DNA from: Magnolia sinica
Taxonomy: Eukaryota; Streptophyta; Magnoliopsida; Magnoliales; Magnoliaceae
Reading direction: 5' to 3'
DNA: 64,000 bases
Assembly (NCBI RefSeq): GCF_029962835.1
Contig: NC_080588.1
Location: 61,528,001 to 61,592,000, forward strand
The number at the start of each line of letters is the position of its first letter. Positions within the stretch are counted from its first letter, which is position 1. The notes beneath the pieces are model-generated. The model was not told the origin of the DNA. It did no database searches and was given only the letters and a program-made list of their open reading frames with translations. This document shows positions 37,495-47,703 of this stretch, in pieces. The position numbers and the translations under genes are program-made.

Positions 37495-40400
37495 TTTTGT
37501 TTTTTTTTTTGTTTTTTTTTTTTTGTTTTTTTTTTTTTTGTTTTTTGTTTTTTTTGTTTTGCAATAAAAGCTTTTCTTACCTAGCAAAACAACCAAAATA
37601 AAAAAAATGCACTGTTGTTTTTTAAGAGTCCTTTTCCTTTGGACATGTTAATAGACCTTAACAAGTGGATGATTGAGCTGATTTTAGGCAAGGTTATCTA
37701 CATGGTGGGGTCAACTTAATGATGTGCGAAGTTTCACACATGTGCCAAATTACCATGTGTGACCTGCAACTCCCTTGACAAGGAAGTTGTGCAAGTCCTA
37801 TTAGCAAACTCACTAGTATAGGAGAAATCTCAAATACACCAAACAAGAGACTATGACAAGTTATCAGAAAAAAAAAAAAAAACTAAGTGTCTGAAATGAA
37901 AGAAAAATCAGAAGGTTTCTATATTCAATGGCATTAACATAAATAGTCCCAGTAAAATCCCTATAAACATGTACAGCCATAACTTCATAAACATAGGCAA
38001 AGCACAGAATTCAGCATATAATCTTTAGCACTGGTTATAGCTGTGTTTGGATGTGCTATTGAAATGAATTGAAATAATGAGTTTGCTGAAGTGGAAATGG
38101 GGTTGCCTTTCATGTTCATGCTTCAGGAAAAGTTGAAATTGTTTTAGTTCAAGTAGGAAATGAAACAAACATGGCAAATTGGCAACCATTTGAAGCCCGC
38201 TTCCACACTATGCACAGGAAACAAATTTACAATTTGGTCATTTTCCTTTTAGTGAATTGAATATTTGCAGTTTAATTCAATTGTGCATCCAAACACAGCC
38301 CAAGCATAGCAATTTTTAGATCAGAACAAGCATAGATTTCTACATCCCATGGACAAATTTTGAAATACCTTTGAACATTTTTCTCCACAAAACCAATTTC
38401 CCTCAGGGCAGCTTTCAAGACCTTGGTCTCCTCTTTCTCTCAGACAACCCACATGATCTGAAGAAAATTGGGAAGAAATGTAAGTTTTGGAGATATCGAT
38501 TTTTAACTCAATACATACAGAAAGACAAAAAGAAAAGAAAAGAAAAGAAAAAAGATAAGAGTCGAACTCACATCCACGTTCACATTGATCACAATACAAA
38601 ATCGTTTTCTCCACAAATTGTTCATCATCATTGAATTCTCCCTCACCACATAAACCACATAGACAAGATGGGCAGAGCCATACAGTTTTAGGGAAATCCT
38701 GCATAAGCACCGACATCTAGTTTAGATCTCACAAAAAGCATTATTTCCCCATCCACAATATTAATATCTCAATGTTGGCTGTATTTGGATGCAAAAACTG
38801 AAGGAATTGTAAAAATTCAGTTCAGATGAAGAGGAAAAAGCGAATCGTAACTACATTCCAAGTATTCACTATGAGGAAGTAGCATTCAAATTATAATTAC
38901 TTTCCTTCCAATTCCAGCTTTAAAGAAATAAATTACCCAGTACAAATACTTAGGTAATTATAATTTGGTCATTTCCTTTGGACAAGACTAATTTATTGTG
39001 ATTCATTTCAATGGTGCATCCAAACACAGCCCCAACTATAGACCAGATTTAGGGAACTCAGCTAACTAGTTGAACTTTCAATAATGAACTAGAGTATGCA
39101 CATTAAACTAACTGAGAAATGCTCTAGTGCCCTTAGAGAACTATAAGTTATCGTACATGCTCCTAGTTGCATTGGGACACTTAGACAATCCAATCCATTG
39201 ATCTAGACTATTTATTAGGTCCAACACAAATTTCATGGGCTCCCATTAAAAATCATACTAATCTGAAAAATACTAACCATTTGATCAATGGCCTTAAATA
39301 TGGGAATATCAAAATCATTTACACAAAAATATATCTAACCAAAAACTTGATCCATCCATTTCTTTGGGGGCATCATGGATTGTTTATGATTCTAAAGAAT
39401 CGCATTTGTCAGGTAACCGATAACCATCCCATCAATTGCTTGAAAAAAGGATGGCCATAGAAAATAAGGCCAAATCAAGATTGGATTGGATAATCCGATT
39501 GGTGTGATTTTTGCATCGTAGCCCATGAAAATTGTTCTAAACTCAATGAACAGATCAGATTGACAACTAGACTATCTAGGAGAACTATAAATTAGCATTT
39601 CTCGAACTAATTTACACTCTAATTACCTAATCAATTGCACTTCCGACCAACTGTGTATCGAAATGCAGCTTTAACCATAGTTCAGTACTGTAATATTGTA
39701 ATCACCATATTTTAGTTACTTTCCTCATTCAAATTGAACTAGTTTATTACAATTCAATTCAATAGTGGATCCAAATTTGAACAGTATAGAGGAAATGACC
39801 TGTTTGGATACAATATTTAATACTGAAGTAGTTTGCAATTTGTTTCAATTCAATAGCATACTTCCATTCTTTCAAATGCACTTATCAAGAATCCTAAAGA
39901 GAAAGTTCTGTGGAAATACAATTGTATCAAAAGAGGCAATGAGTTCAGGACGCACCTTTAAACCAATGCAGCTTAAGTGAAATATGGACAGGCATCCGCC
40001 CCCACAGACTACTAATTCGTTTCCATAGTGACGACAGATATTGCACATTCCATTGCTTATGGAGCAAGGGGCGTTACTCTTTGTTTCCTCATACAGATGT
40101 CCTGTGAAATTGTTAACCTTATCATCACCCTCCATTTGCTGAATTTTGAGATGGGGTTGATCGTTCTCGATTTGCTCATGCAGATATCCACCTTTAACAT
40201 CATTACCGCTCGCCATTTGCTGAATTTCAGGGTGGGGCGAATTGCTCTCGAATTGCTCGTGGAAATATCCAGTGAAATCTTCAACCATTTCATCACCCTC
40301 CATTTGTTGAATGTCAGGGTAGTACAGATTGTCATCCATTTGCACTTGTAGAATGTCAAGGCAGGATCCATATCCTGTGAAACTTTCATCCTTCACATTA

Positions 40401-41263
40401 TCTTCTCTTTGTTGAATTATAGGGTGAGGCTCATCACTTTCCATTTCCTCATGTAGATATGCTAAGAAGTCCCCAACATTTATATCATCCTCCATTGGTT
40501 GCACGTTAGTGTGGGGCAAATCACTCTCCATTTGCTTGTGCAGATCTTGTTCAAGGCCTTTAACTTCATCACCATGCTTTATTTGTGTTTGGCACTGCAT
40601 CAGTGACCTTCCATCTTCCAAGAAGATATTGGTAGAAGGCCTGTGACTACTGCTACCTGCATGGATCTCAAACTTGGAAATACCGTATACTTTTTCACAA
40701 CACAAACATTTGATTCCTTGGCGCGTTATCAACCCTGCTGCCATAACACTCTTATCCTTTTTATTCAAGTAACATGCCTTCTGACCCAACGCCACCACAT
40801 TATTATCTATCAAAGATGACAGATTGGTTGTAGGTCCGCGCCTATTCTGCCTTTTTCCTCCTTTCAGCTTGAGAGAATCAACTGAGCAGCTTGATGGTCG
40901 ACCTTGTCGTATATTGTTTTTTACTAACAAAGCATCTGTAGATGAAGGAAAGTTGTTGCATTCAACCTTTCTCTTCTTTAATTCAGGTTCACCACATTTC
41001 ATTTCCGGTTGGTTTTCAATGGCAACATCACTGCAATCCAACTGTCTGTTTTCATCACCTCCATTTTCTTTAAGAACAAAATCAAATTGGTTTTCAATGG
41101 CAACATCACTGCAATCCCACTGTCTGTTTTCAACAGCTCCATTTTCTTTAAGAACAAAATCAAATTGCTCTATGAGTGTGAATGTAGTATCCATAAAGTT
41201 CTCGGCGTTGATGACTCCATCAAGCCATTGATTAAATGTATCATCATCTTGTAAAAGATTCAT
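30408..41263 (-). CDS. IDM1/ROS4-like PHD-finger GNAT histone acetyltransferase, copy B
   Basis: Coding exons: 39956-41263, 38572-38698, 38369-38457, 32385-32599, 31864-31950, 31623-31722, 30770-30974, 30408-30673, giving 798 aa with all phases joining. A TPL-binding (Jas-like) domain lies at about residues 148-224 (GLITRQGIKCLCC, LEDGRSLMQCQ). The PHD finger is C407, C410, C420, C424, H429, C432, C445, C448, followed by a second finger from C450 and the GNAT domain from about 509, with RRRGMC in the acetyl-CoA loop. Between TPL-binding domain and PHD lies a linker of about six 30-residue units (HEQxESDxPHxxIQQMEGD), about twice that of copy A. The last exon adds an 88-residue Ser-rich tail absent from copy A. 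Chromatin function is inferred from the family. Confidence 0.87.
32960..36560 (+). pseudogene. Decayed L1-type LINE (reverse transcriptase) inside copy B
   Basis: Conserved plant L1 phrases appear in order but in different frames and with stops: NWLQEGDRNTNSS and STKAGIALDMNVIEKVA (33351-33580), VDISKAFDQLNWGLL (about 33868), FGFSQGCIDLVK and CGLGQGNPPF (33898-34080), then a region recalling the C-terminal part (PFLQGPSRK, about 34340) and a distal domain near 35800-36200 (FHWKLHMEGW). The canonical YADD motif is not preserved. It is antisense to the host gene and cannot encode active protein. Foreign repeat DNA interrupts it at about 34730-35760. Confidence 0.75.
35196..35665. repeat. Duplicated ~140-bp unit within the LINE region
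   Basis: CCGAATCGCATGGTCCCA is followed by TCACAGACCC, AACCTCGT and a GGAAT(T/C)ACA phrase at about 35212-35340 and again at about 35538-35665, about 80% alike by eye. Confidence 0.65.
36760..36840 (-). mobile_element. Possible tRNA-derived SINE fragment
   Basis: On the minus strand AGCATGTTGGTTAAGTGCC and GAGTTTGATTCCC have the layout of tRNA-like A and B boxes about 30 bases apart. The ends are not defined. Confidence 0.35.
37235..37608 (+). mobile_element. 5'-truncated retroposon with T-rich 3' region
   Basis: The segment ends in a T tract, TTGCAATAAAAGC and an A-rich end, like plant L1 3' ends. Similar sequences stand on both sides (GCATTGTTGTTCAAGAGCCC near 37226; GCACTGTTGTTTTTTAAGAG near 37609), a plausible decayed target duplication. 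Confidence 0.5.
37438..37560. repeat. Long T-rich tract
   Basis: More than 50 consecutive T, then T runs broken by single G. Length in assemblies is likely unreliable. The Lys/Phe-rich frames here are artefacts of composition. Confidence 0.95.
38040..38300. mobile_element. 261-bp inverted-repeat element in copy B
   Basis: It begins GCTGTGTTTGGATGTGCTAT and ends with the near complement GTGCATCCAAACACAGCC, with an AATTGAAAT-rich interior. It is of the same family as 38777-39031. Confidence 0.7.
38777..39031. mobile_element. 255-bp inverted-repeat element in intron 1 of copy B
   Basis: GGCTGTATTTGGATGCA and TGCATCCAAACACAGCC form the ends. A decayed relative occupies the same intron of copy A. 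Confidence 0.7.
39114..39603. mobile_element. 490-bp inverted-repeat element in intron 1 of copy B
   Basis: Ends GAGAAATGCT and AGCATTTCTC, followed inward by GAGAACTATAAGTTA and its near complement. AACTAA occurs just outside both ends. It is absent from the matching intron of copy A, so it was gained by B or lost by A after duplication. Confidence 0.7.
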
Positions 41264-41267
41264 CTTC

Positions 41268-41696
41268 CTGAAAACATAGAAATCATTTTATAAGAATTAC
41301 TCGAAAACAAGTACATACATATTTAAGTGATACAACCATGGAGGGGCCCATCATAATCAACCGATTGATTCACAGATTCGTGGGCCCACCATGATATTTG
41401 TATGACATCTAGGATGAAGGGAAGAACCAAATATCAATTTGATCCAAAACTTCATTCCATTGTCACTTATCCTTATGTTCCACTTGAGTTTTGTTCTGAT
41501 ATCATAGCATTAGTCCAACAAATTGATGAGAAGATTGGATTTTACAAAACAATAGTCCAACACATATTTATAAGCAAGAGAATGAACAATGCAATGGAGT
41601 AATGCAATGGAGTAGGAAGATATGTAAGAAGAATTTAAATAAAATAAATTAATAAAGACCAAAATTCTAAGATGGGTAAACCTACAAAAGCAGAAT

Positions 41697-41785
<89 letters not shown>

Positions 41786-41834
41786 AGGGAGGGAGGGAGG
41801 GAGGGAGGGAGAGAGAGAGAGGGAGGGAGGGAGG

Positions 41835-41879
<45 letters not shown>

Positions 41880-41881
41880 AC
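41268..41881 (-). other. 5' UTR intron of IDM1-like copy B
   Basis: The acceptor is TTTTCAG before GAAGATG and the donor is CGCAG before GTAATT at 41881. The donor-proximal part is almost wholly (CT)n on the transcribed strand. Confidence 0.65.
41701..41876. repeat. (GA)n / (GAGG)n tract beside a splice donor
   Basis: About 176 bases of GA with GGGA blocks in the centre. On the gene strand it is (CT)n and begins within six bases of the donor of the 5' UTR exon. Confidence 0.95.
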
Positions 41882-41943
41882 CTGCGTTTTTCTTTTTCTT
41901 CTTGGTTGTGGGAGACCGAGAGGACTGGTTAAGCACTTATATA
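41882..41943 (-). promoter_or_regulatory. Promoter and 5' UTR exon of IDM1-like copy B
   Basis: CTATATAAG at 41936-41944 (minus) is a TATA box. The leader ends CGCAG at 41882, aligning with the donor of copy A. Upstream, AACCATGCATG contains an RY-type CATGCA, also near the promoter of copy A. Confidence 0.6.
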
Positions 41944-42355
41944 GTTTCTAACCATGCATGTACCAACTTCCAGGAACTTTGTATTTTTGAGATGAAATGA
42001 CAGAAATGCACTTTATCTACTGTACTTTCTAGAAAGGGAAGAAGCGGAGAGGCGTGGACTCAAGTGATGTGTGTATGTTGATCATAAGAAAAAAGAATCG
42101 GGCGACCCAATCAATCCAACGGATTAGAAATTAAAAAAGAACACACCATTTTAAAGCAATCTCATACTTGTGAGGCCCACATTATGATTGGATTGGCTTG
42201 ACATTGGGTTCAGCCCTTCATCATGATGCGGTCCACCTGTTTGACGGGTTGGATGCTATACACATGTATGCTCCAACAAGGTTTTTGACAGCAAAATGCT
42301 TCTTTGAGACAAAAACCTGTCAGAAACGGACCAGGACGTTGGATGTACGGACGGT

Positions 42356-42850
42356 GAAATGAATTGGCTACTTCCCCTGCCACCAGCCAATGGCTGATGG
42401 TCGGTGCTCTGTGGGCCCCACCATGATGTATGTATTTCATCCATTCCGTCCATCTATTTTTCCAGATCATTTTCCGTAAAGAGACCAAAAATTAGTTACA
42501 TATCAATCTCAAGTGGATCACATTAAAGGAAACAGTATTTAAGCAGGCACCTCTCTGTCATACATGTGTTTTATCCGACCCGTACATCTATTTTGACGGT
42601 TGCTATCCAACTAGTTTATAAGGTCGCATGTACCTTCACTAAGCTTTCAATTGTAGGCTTCCAAACCCCACTGCTTCATGGGCTGTTGATTCACTTGAGC
42701 CTTCAATCTGCCTCTGTTTTAGCTCATGCCTTGAAATGATCTAATGGATGGACGGCGTGGATTAAACATATACATCACGTTGGGCCCACAGAGCCCCTGA
42801 CAGCAGGACCGTTAGTATCTAGCTAGATCCTGGTTAGGGAGTACCCAATC
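42356..42850. mobile_element. GGGCCC-family inverted-repeat element upstream of copy B
   Basis: GAATTGGCTACTTCCCCTGC, GGTGCTCTGTGGGCCCCACC and the complementary GGGCCCACAGAGCCCC mark a copy related to 21803-22303. The termini are decayed. Confidence 0.6.
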
Positions 42851-42861
42851 CACGTCCAACA

Positions 42862-43020
42862 AAATTCTCTTTTCCATAAATTAAATGACCAAAAATGCCC
42901 TTGTCAACTGTATTCTTGAGAAGTGATGAAACCGATAGGCGTGGGTCCCACGTGATGTGCTTATGACACTGAATGCATCCAACTACGTGCACCCGTCTAA
43001 AGATTATAAGAAACAAGAAT
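42862..43020. repeat. Third copy of the promoter-proximal segment of the IDM1-like genes
   Basis: AAATTAAATGACCAAAAATGCCCTT here, split for comparison, matches the order of TGAAATGACAGAAATGC at 41993 and TGAAATGACTTAAATACCCTT at 23158. GGCGTGG, the GTGATGTG block and ATAAGAAA(C/A)AAGAATC follow in the same order as upstream of copy B (42055-42095). Confidence 0.5.
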
Positions 43021-43419
43021 CAGGAGTTTTTTCCTACTCTACATCTCACATCTGAACCACGCACCTTATTACGCCGGTCCAAACTTGCCCTCCAATTTAT
43101 TATCTCACATTTGAACTCACATTTGAACCACGCACCTTATTACGCCGGTCCAAACTTACCATCCATTCTTACGAGGTTCATAAGATTACAAAGACATGGA
43201 CGAAGAGTAAAAACAAATTTCATATTAATCCAAAACTTCCCTTTCATTTTCTTCTTTCTCATAGAGGGGCCCCTTAGGGTGCGGGGGCTTCCTTATTGAG
43301 GGGGAGGAGGGGAAGACTATAAGACGAGAATTCTATCTTCAACTCGTGTCGGCCGTCTCTCACATGCATTCATTCCTTATTTATGAGTGGGGGGAGCACT
43401 TGCAATAAAAACTACTACA

Positions 43420-43657
43420 TGGGTGACCCCTAAAAGGATTTCAATGGTAGATGTTCAATCCCCCACTGCTTTTTACAGTGTGGTCCACTTGATAGTTAGA
43501 TTTGTCTTATTTTTCATCTCCAGCCTTAACACAACCTCGCCAAATGGATGGACGGTTTGGATATGACACGTACTTCATGATAAGACCCACAAAACTTGCT
43601 GATGTCAATAGATTAGCTATATAGCTGGTGTGTGGTACACCAACCAATCCGCTTCCA
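43420..43657. mobile_element. Right half of the 616-bp element family
   Basis: It contains TAGCTATATAGCTGGTGTGT and CCAATCCGCTTCCAT, matching the right end of the element at 11592-12207. The left half is missing. Confidence 0.6.
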
Positions 43658-43964
43658 TTTCTTTCATGGCTGTACTACCGCCGGTCATCCAGCGGCGGCA
43701 GCAGTGCAGTGGCCCCCTTATATTTTTGCATTCCAAAATGTTGGGTGGGTCCCATATAAAGTTGGGTTTTGCCGCCACCCAAACTGTCGGAATATTTGGT
43801 TGAATTAAATAGACTATTAAAATCGAGAACCAAAAAAGAAAATAAAATTTGAGAAAGAAGACTTATTGAATTGAGTCGAGGCATGACGTGAGTCACTCGC
43901 CTTGAAATCGAATTTGCTCCCCTTGTACAGTGTCTCAAGTGCAACAGATTTCTAGAGTAATTGA

Positions 43965-46953
43965 TGTAACATCATGTCCAACAGAACAGTGTCCTGAGGC
44001 GTTCACGTAGGATTTGTCGCAGGATCGTTTGCTAAACCGCTTGTGTGTAAGGTATCACCAATTAATTAACCCTGGTTAGCCCATTAGGGTGGACCGGTCT
44101 GGTTATGATTGGACCAAGTGCGGGCCGTCAAGCCAGATAGCCCGTTAGCTCTTAACAACAGCCCATGCGGGCCATGCAGCGACCAAGGAAGGTTAGAAAA
44201 ATCTAAAAATTTAGGGAACCGTAGATTTCACCGGGCTTGTGGTCCATCGCGGACCACGAACTCAGTAAACACCCAGAAATTAATTATCCACGCCGTCCCA
44301 GCGGCACTTAACAAACGCGACTCACCCAAGGCCAGAATTGAGATTCAACACTTATACGTAAAATTGAGATATTAGCCTTTCTAGCCGTCGGATCTCTTCT
44401 ATATTTACGGTGAAGGTCTAACGTATTTTTCTACCCCCGTCCATAAAATCTGGGACCCAATCGTGAAACGGAGACCGTTGATCGTAAATCGGACTCGTAC
44501 GGTCAAATCTCGCGTCCATTTGCCTCCAAATTTTGTATGGCCCTTCATCGGGCTATGGAGCACCTATCATATAAGTTTCATGGCTAGAGGGCCACCAGAA
44601 TCGCCCCAACAACCATAATAGACCTCGTAGGGCCATTTAAAGATCGGAGCCGTGCGAGAAAATTCCGTGTCCGATTGTTTTCAAATTTTGCATGGACCCT
44701 CATCAGGCCATTAGACACCTACACACCAAATTTGGTGGCCACAGGGTTGATAGGGCTACCCCAAAGCTAAAAGGGGCCCTATAGGGCCATTGTGAGAATT
44801 TGTCGAACCTTAAGGCCAATTGGGCCAAGTCTAGGAAATAAAGCCCTAACTCCTTCTCTCATAACTCCCACTATTACTACAAATACCAAGGAGAGTAAAG
44901 ATAGAGTAAAGAGAGTAAAGAGAGAAGAAAGAGAGTGAAGGTAAGAGAGAAGGTGGACTGTAGATCGAAATGGGGCCCAAAGGAGTTCCATCTTACAAAC
45001 CTTTCCCTCTCCCTCAAGAAAATTCCTCATACTCAACCGGGAGAACCTCTCTCCGCCGTTTGGGAAGGTATATCTCTCATCTTTTTGGAACCCTCATGTT
45101 GAGAGAGGATTTGCATGAGATTCTAACATGCAAATACATTATCTTAGGATTCTGGCTAATCGACACCGAGTTCGGCACTTCTAGGTCGTTTTCCAAGACC
45201 TCAACGATCCATAGGTGTGGACTATTATTCTTTGGTGGCCTAGCACCAATTTCAGTATGAATCTAGTGATTATGCTTGATTGGGTGATGTATTGAATAAT
45301 CTAGAGAAAACCTAGAAAAGACCTCACGTTTGATCCTCTCAATCAACATAGAATGCTATGGAATGTTTGATGTCTCTCACATGATTGGGTATGTATTTGA
45401 TGATTGCATGTTCATGTCTTGATTGATTCTTGTACAATGTTTTTCTTATGGAATGTGTGATGCATTAACCCTTATACATTTTTGTACTATGAGATATATG
45501 AGATTCCTGGTTTCCTTACTAACCCACACAACACACATACACATTTATTTCGTAGCATTGATAGTAGTTATATTTATATCAAATTCTGAATTTATATGTT
45601 TAATGCATGATTACACGACATCACTTGTATAAGATGATAATTCTTAATTTGTTGAAGTGCTATTGAATACCATCAAATCCCTAGGTTGATCAGGAAACTG
45701 AGGTGAGAGAAGGTGGCTCCATTGGTAGGATTGCCTTGAGGCTAGGCCAACGAATTTGGGCAAGTACAGATGGGTGATAGTAGTTGGACTACATGGGTCG
45801 TTTGTACCCGATGTTGTCCGTCTTGTACACGCCTGGACTCGCAAGGTCTAGTCCACGTACTGACTAATCATGTTTGTTAACCATGTTTGCCCACACCTGT
45901 ATGAAACTTGGAACACCCTTCAACCATTGAAGCTCATTGACAACCATTTGAAATCGATCCACTGACTCGAAAGCTGGGCATGGTGGAATGAGACACTGTG
46001 TCTGAGCTATCGGCCTATGGTGGGGTGACGCGCCTCCCCGTAGTGACCACGAGTGATCCCACATTTTAGCACTTCCCATGTGCTTGAAGTCAGGGATGAA
46101 AAAACCCGACGGGATCAAGGATCGCGGGGTCTTGGCTTCACACGTTAGGGGGCGTTGGCCTCGCAACCATTTTAGGGCATTGATATCGTGGGGTGTAGTA
46201 GTTTCCCCACTCTGCTGTTTGAATAAAGTTAATTAAAAAACTGGCTAACACGATCACGACTGTATCGCATTAGTTTGGTTGGCAACTCGACAGTTGAGGT
46301 CGCAATAAGGGTGGTTGGTCATACGCGATCGTTAGATGGAGTCACTCGAGGGAGTGTTGTTGTGAGGGCATGCATCATGTCATTTATCATGCACCTGCAT
46401 TAACAAGATTGTTTGGTGTTTATGAATGTCTGTCTTTCATTAAAATCATAATATAATTGATGTTTGTTACAACTTAAGACTAATAGCACCTACTGAGTTG
46501 ATCACTCACTCCCACTCTGGGACGGTGTTTTAAAACACCAACCAAACTCTTCCATAGTTGCAGGCGACGCAGAGTACGAGGAGCTTGGCGGCGCGAGTCA
46601 TGATGAGGAGGACGAGCTGTCCTACTTCCAGCTGATGGGCGGTTCTCCATCGGCTTAGTAGACGAATCTTAGATCGCTGGGTGTTGGACACAGCTCATCA
46701 TTCTTTTTGGACGTATATTTTTGTGATTTTGTTGGGCAACGCCTTGTGCGACCCGTCCATATTATTTTAGACTTGTATATATTCAGCCTCTTTCATTTCA
46801 GTAAACTAGTTGTGGTTATGTTTCATGTTTCCTGAAATTTCATACTGCGCATCTAAACCAGATTAAACGCAAATTAGTAAAATCGGTTATAAGTGATACC
46901 CGGGTACTTGGAAGTCGAGTATATGCACGACCACCAATTTTTAGGGTGTTACA
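43965..46953 (+). mobile_element. 2,989-bp large noncoding element inside the copia LTR
   Basis: It begins TGTAACATCATG and ends GGGTGTTACA, flanked by ATTGA (43960-43964) and ATCGA (46954-46958), a 5-bp target duplication with one change. There is no gag or pol. It resembles plant LARD-type elements. A possible short terminal coding exon is at 46566-46658, and a purine-rich tract at about 44876-44965. Confidence 0.65.
46566..46658 (+). other. Short acidic open frame near the end of the large noncoding element
   Basis: After a possible acceptor (AGTTGCAG) the frame reads DAEYEELGGASHDEEDELSY and on to GGSPSA, with a TAG stop. Base composition is GC-rich compared with the element. Whether it is translated is unknown. 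Confidence 0.35.
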
Positions 46954-47703
46954 ATCGACCTCCAGGATATAATGACTATGACCCAGTCCCAGCGGTGCAC
47001 TCACTGTACGCGGGCTCGAACCACTTATAGTTTAACTCGAAAGTGCTGAGTTGACTCAGTGACGAACTTAACAATCAAAATTCTTAAAATAAAATATCAG
47101 AGAGTGTTTTATAAGAGAGAATGATTTTCGTATATTTGAAATGTGAATCAGAAGTATTTATATAGACTCGCATAAGCACCTTTTGCAAAGGGTTAGGTCC
47201 GTTGAGTTCAAACCCAATAGATGCAACCAATAGGAACAGACACACCTCTCTGGTTTAAAACGAAAAGGCGCAAGTGCGAGTATACTTTCGTAAATAAAGT
47301 CCCACGAGTAACCATACACACACACCCACGCGAGTACACTCGCACTTGCACTTGCACCCGCACCCGCACCCATGCCCAACCTAGCCTAGCCTGTCTCGTC
47401 CTATCGCGTCGCGTGGCGCACGCACACACAGACACAGACTCGGCTCGGCGCACGCGCATGTGGTCAATGACATAGATTAGAGCAATTGGCATAGTCCCCC
47501 TACATGACTAAATTCACATGTCCCCTGAATGAGGCTCAAGCCCCAAGGTAAAAAGCCTATCTTATATAAAAGAAGATTTTCTTTGGGAAATTCGATGTGG
47601 GACAAAACCCACAATCTAAAAGCACTAAAAATTTTAAATGTGGAGGGAAACCAAAAATTTTGAAAACCAAATTTTTAATATTTATTTTGAAACAAAATAC
47701 AAC

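Larger units (their letters stand above)
32600..38368 (-). other. Giant intron of copy B holding a LINE
   Basis: The splice borders match those of the 547-bp intron of copy A (18503-19049). The 5,769-bp size comes from a LINE on the opposite strand, a second truncated retroposon with a long T tract, and short repeats. Exons on both sides are intact, so the gene may still splice across it. Confidence 0.7.
43785..47703 (-). mobile_element. 3' LTR of a copia element, split by an insertion
   Basis: Read on the minus strand, the LTR starts TGTTGTATTTTG at 47703, right after a polypurine stretch GTGGGGGAT, and runs to 46954. It resumes at 43964 after a 2,989-bp insertion and ends CCGACA at 43785. 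The LTR proper is about 925 bp. The resumed part contains the CTTGAGACACTG and CAAGGCGAGTGA phrases expected in this kind of copia LTR. Confidence 0.65.

Noticed and set aside
37307-37601. Lys-rich and Phe-rich frames
   Set aside because: They are translations of the long T tract.
41682-41936. Ser/Leu-rich minus-strand frame
   Set aside because: It is a translation of the (CT)n tract in the 5' UTR intron of copy B.
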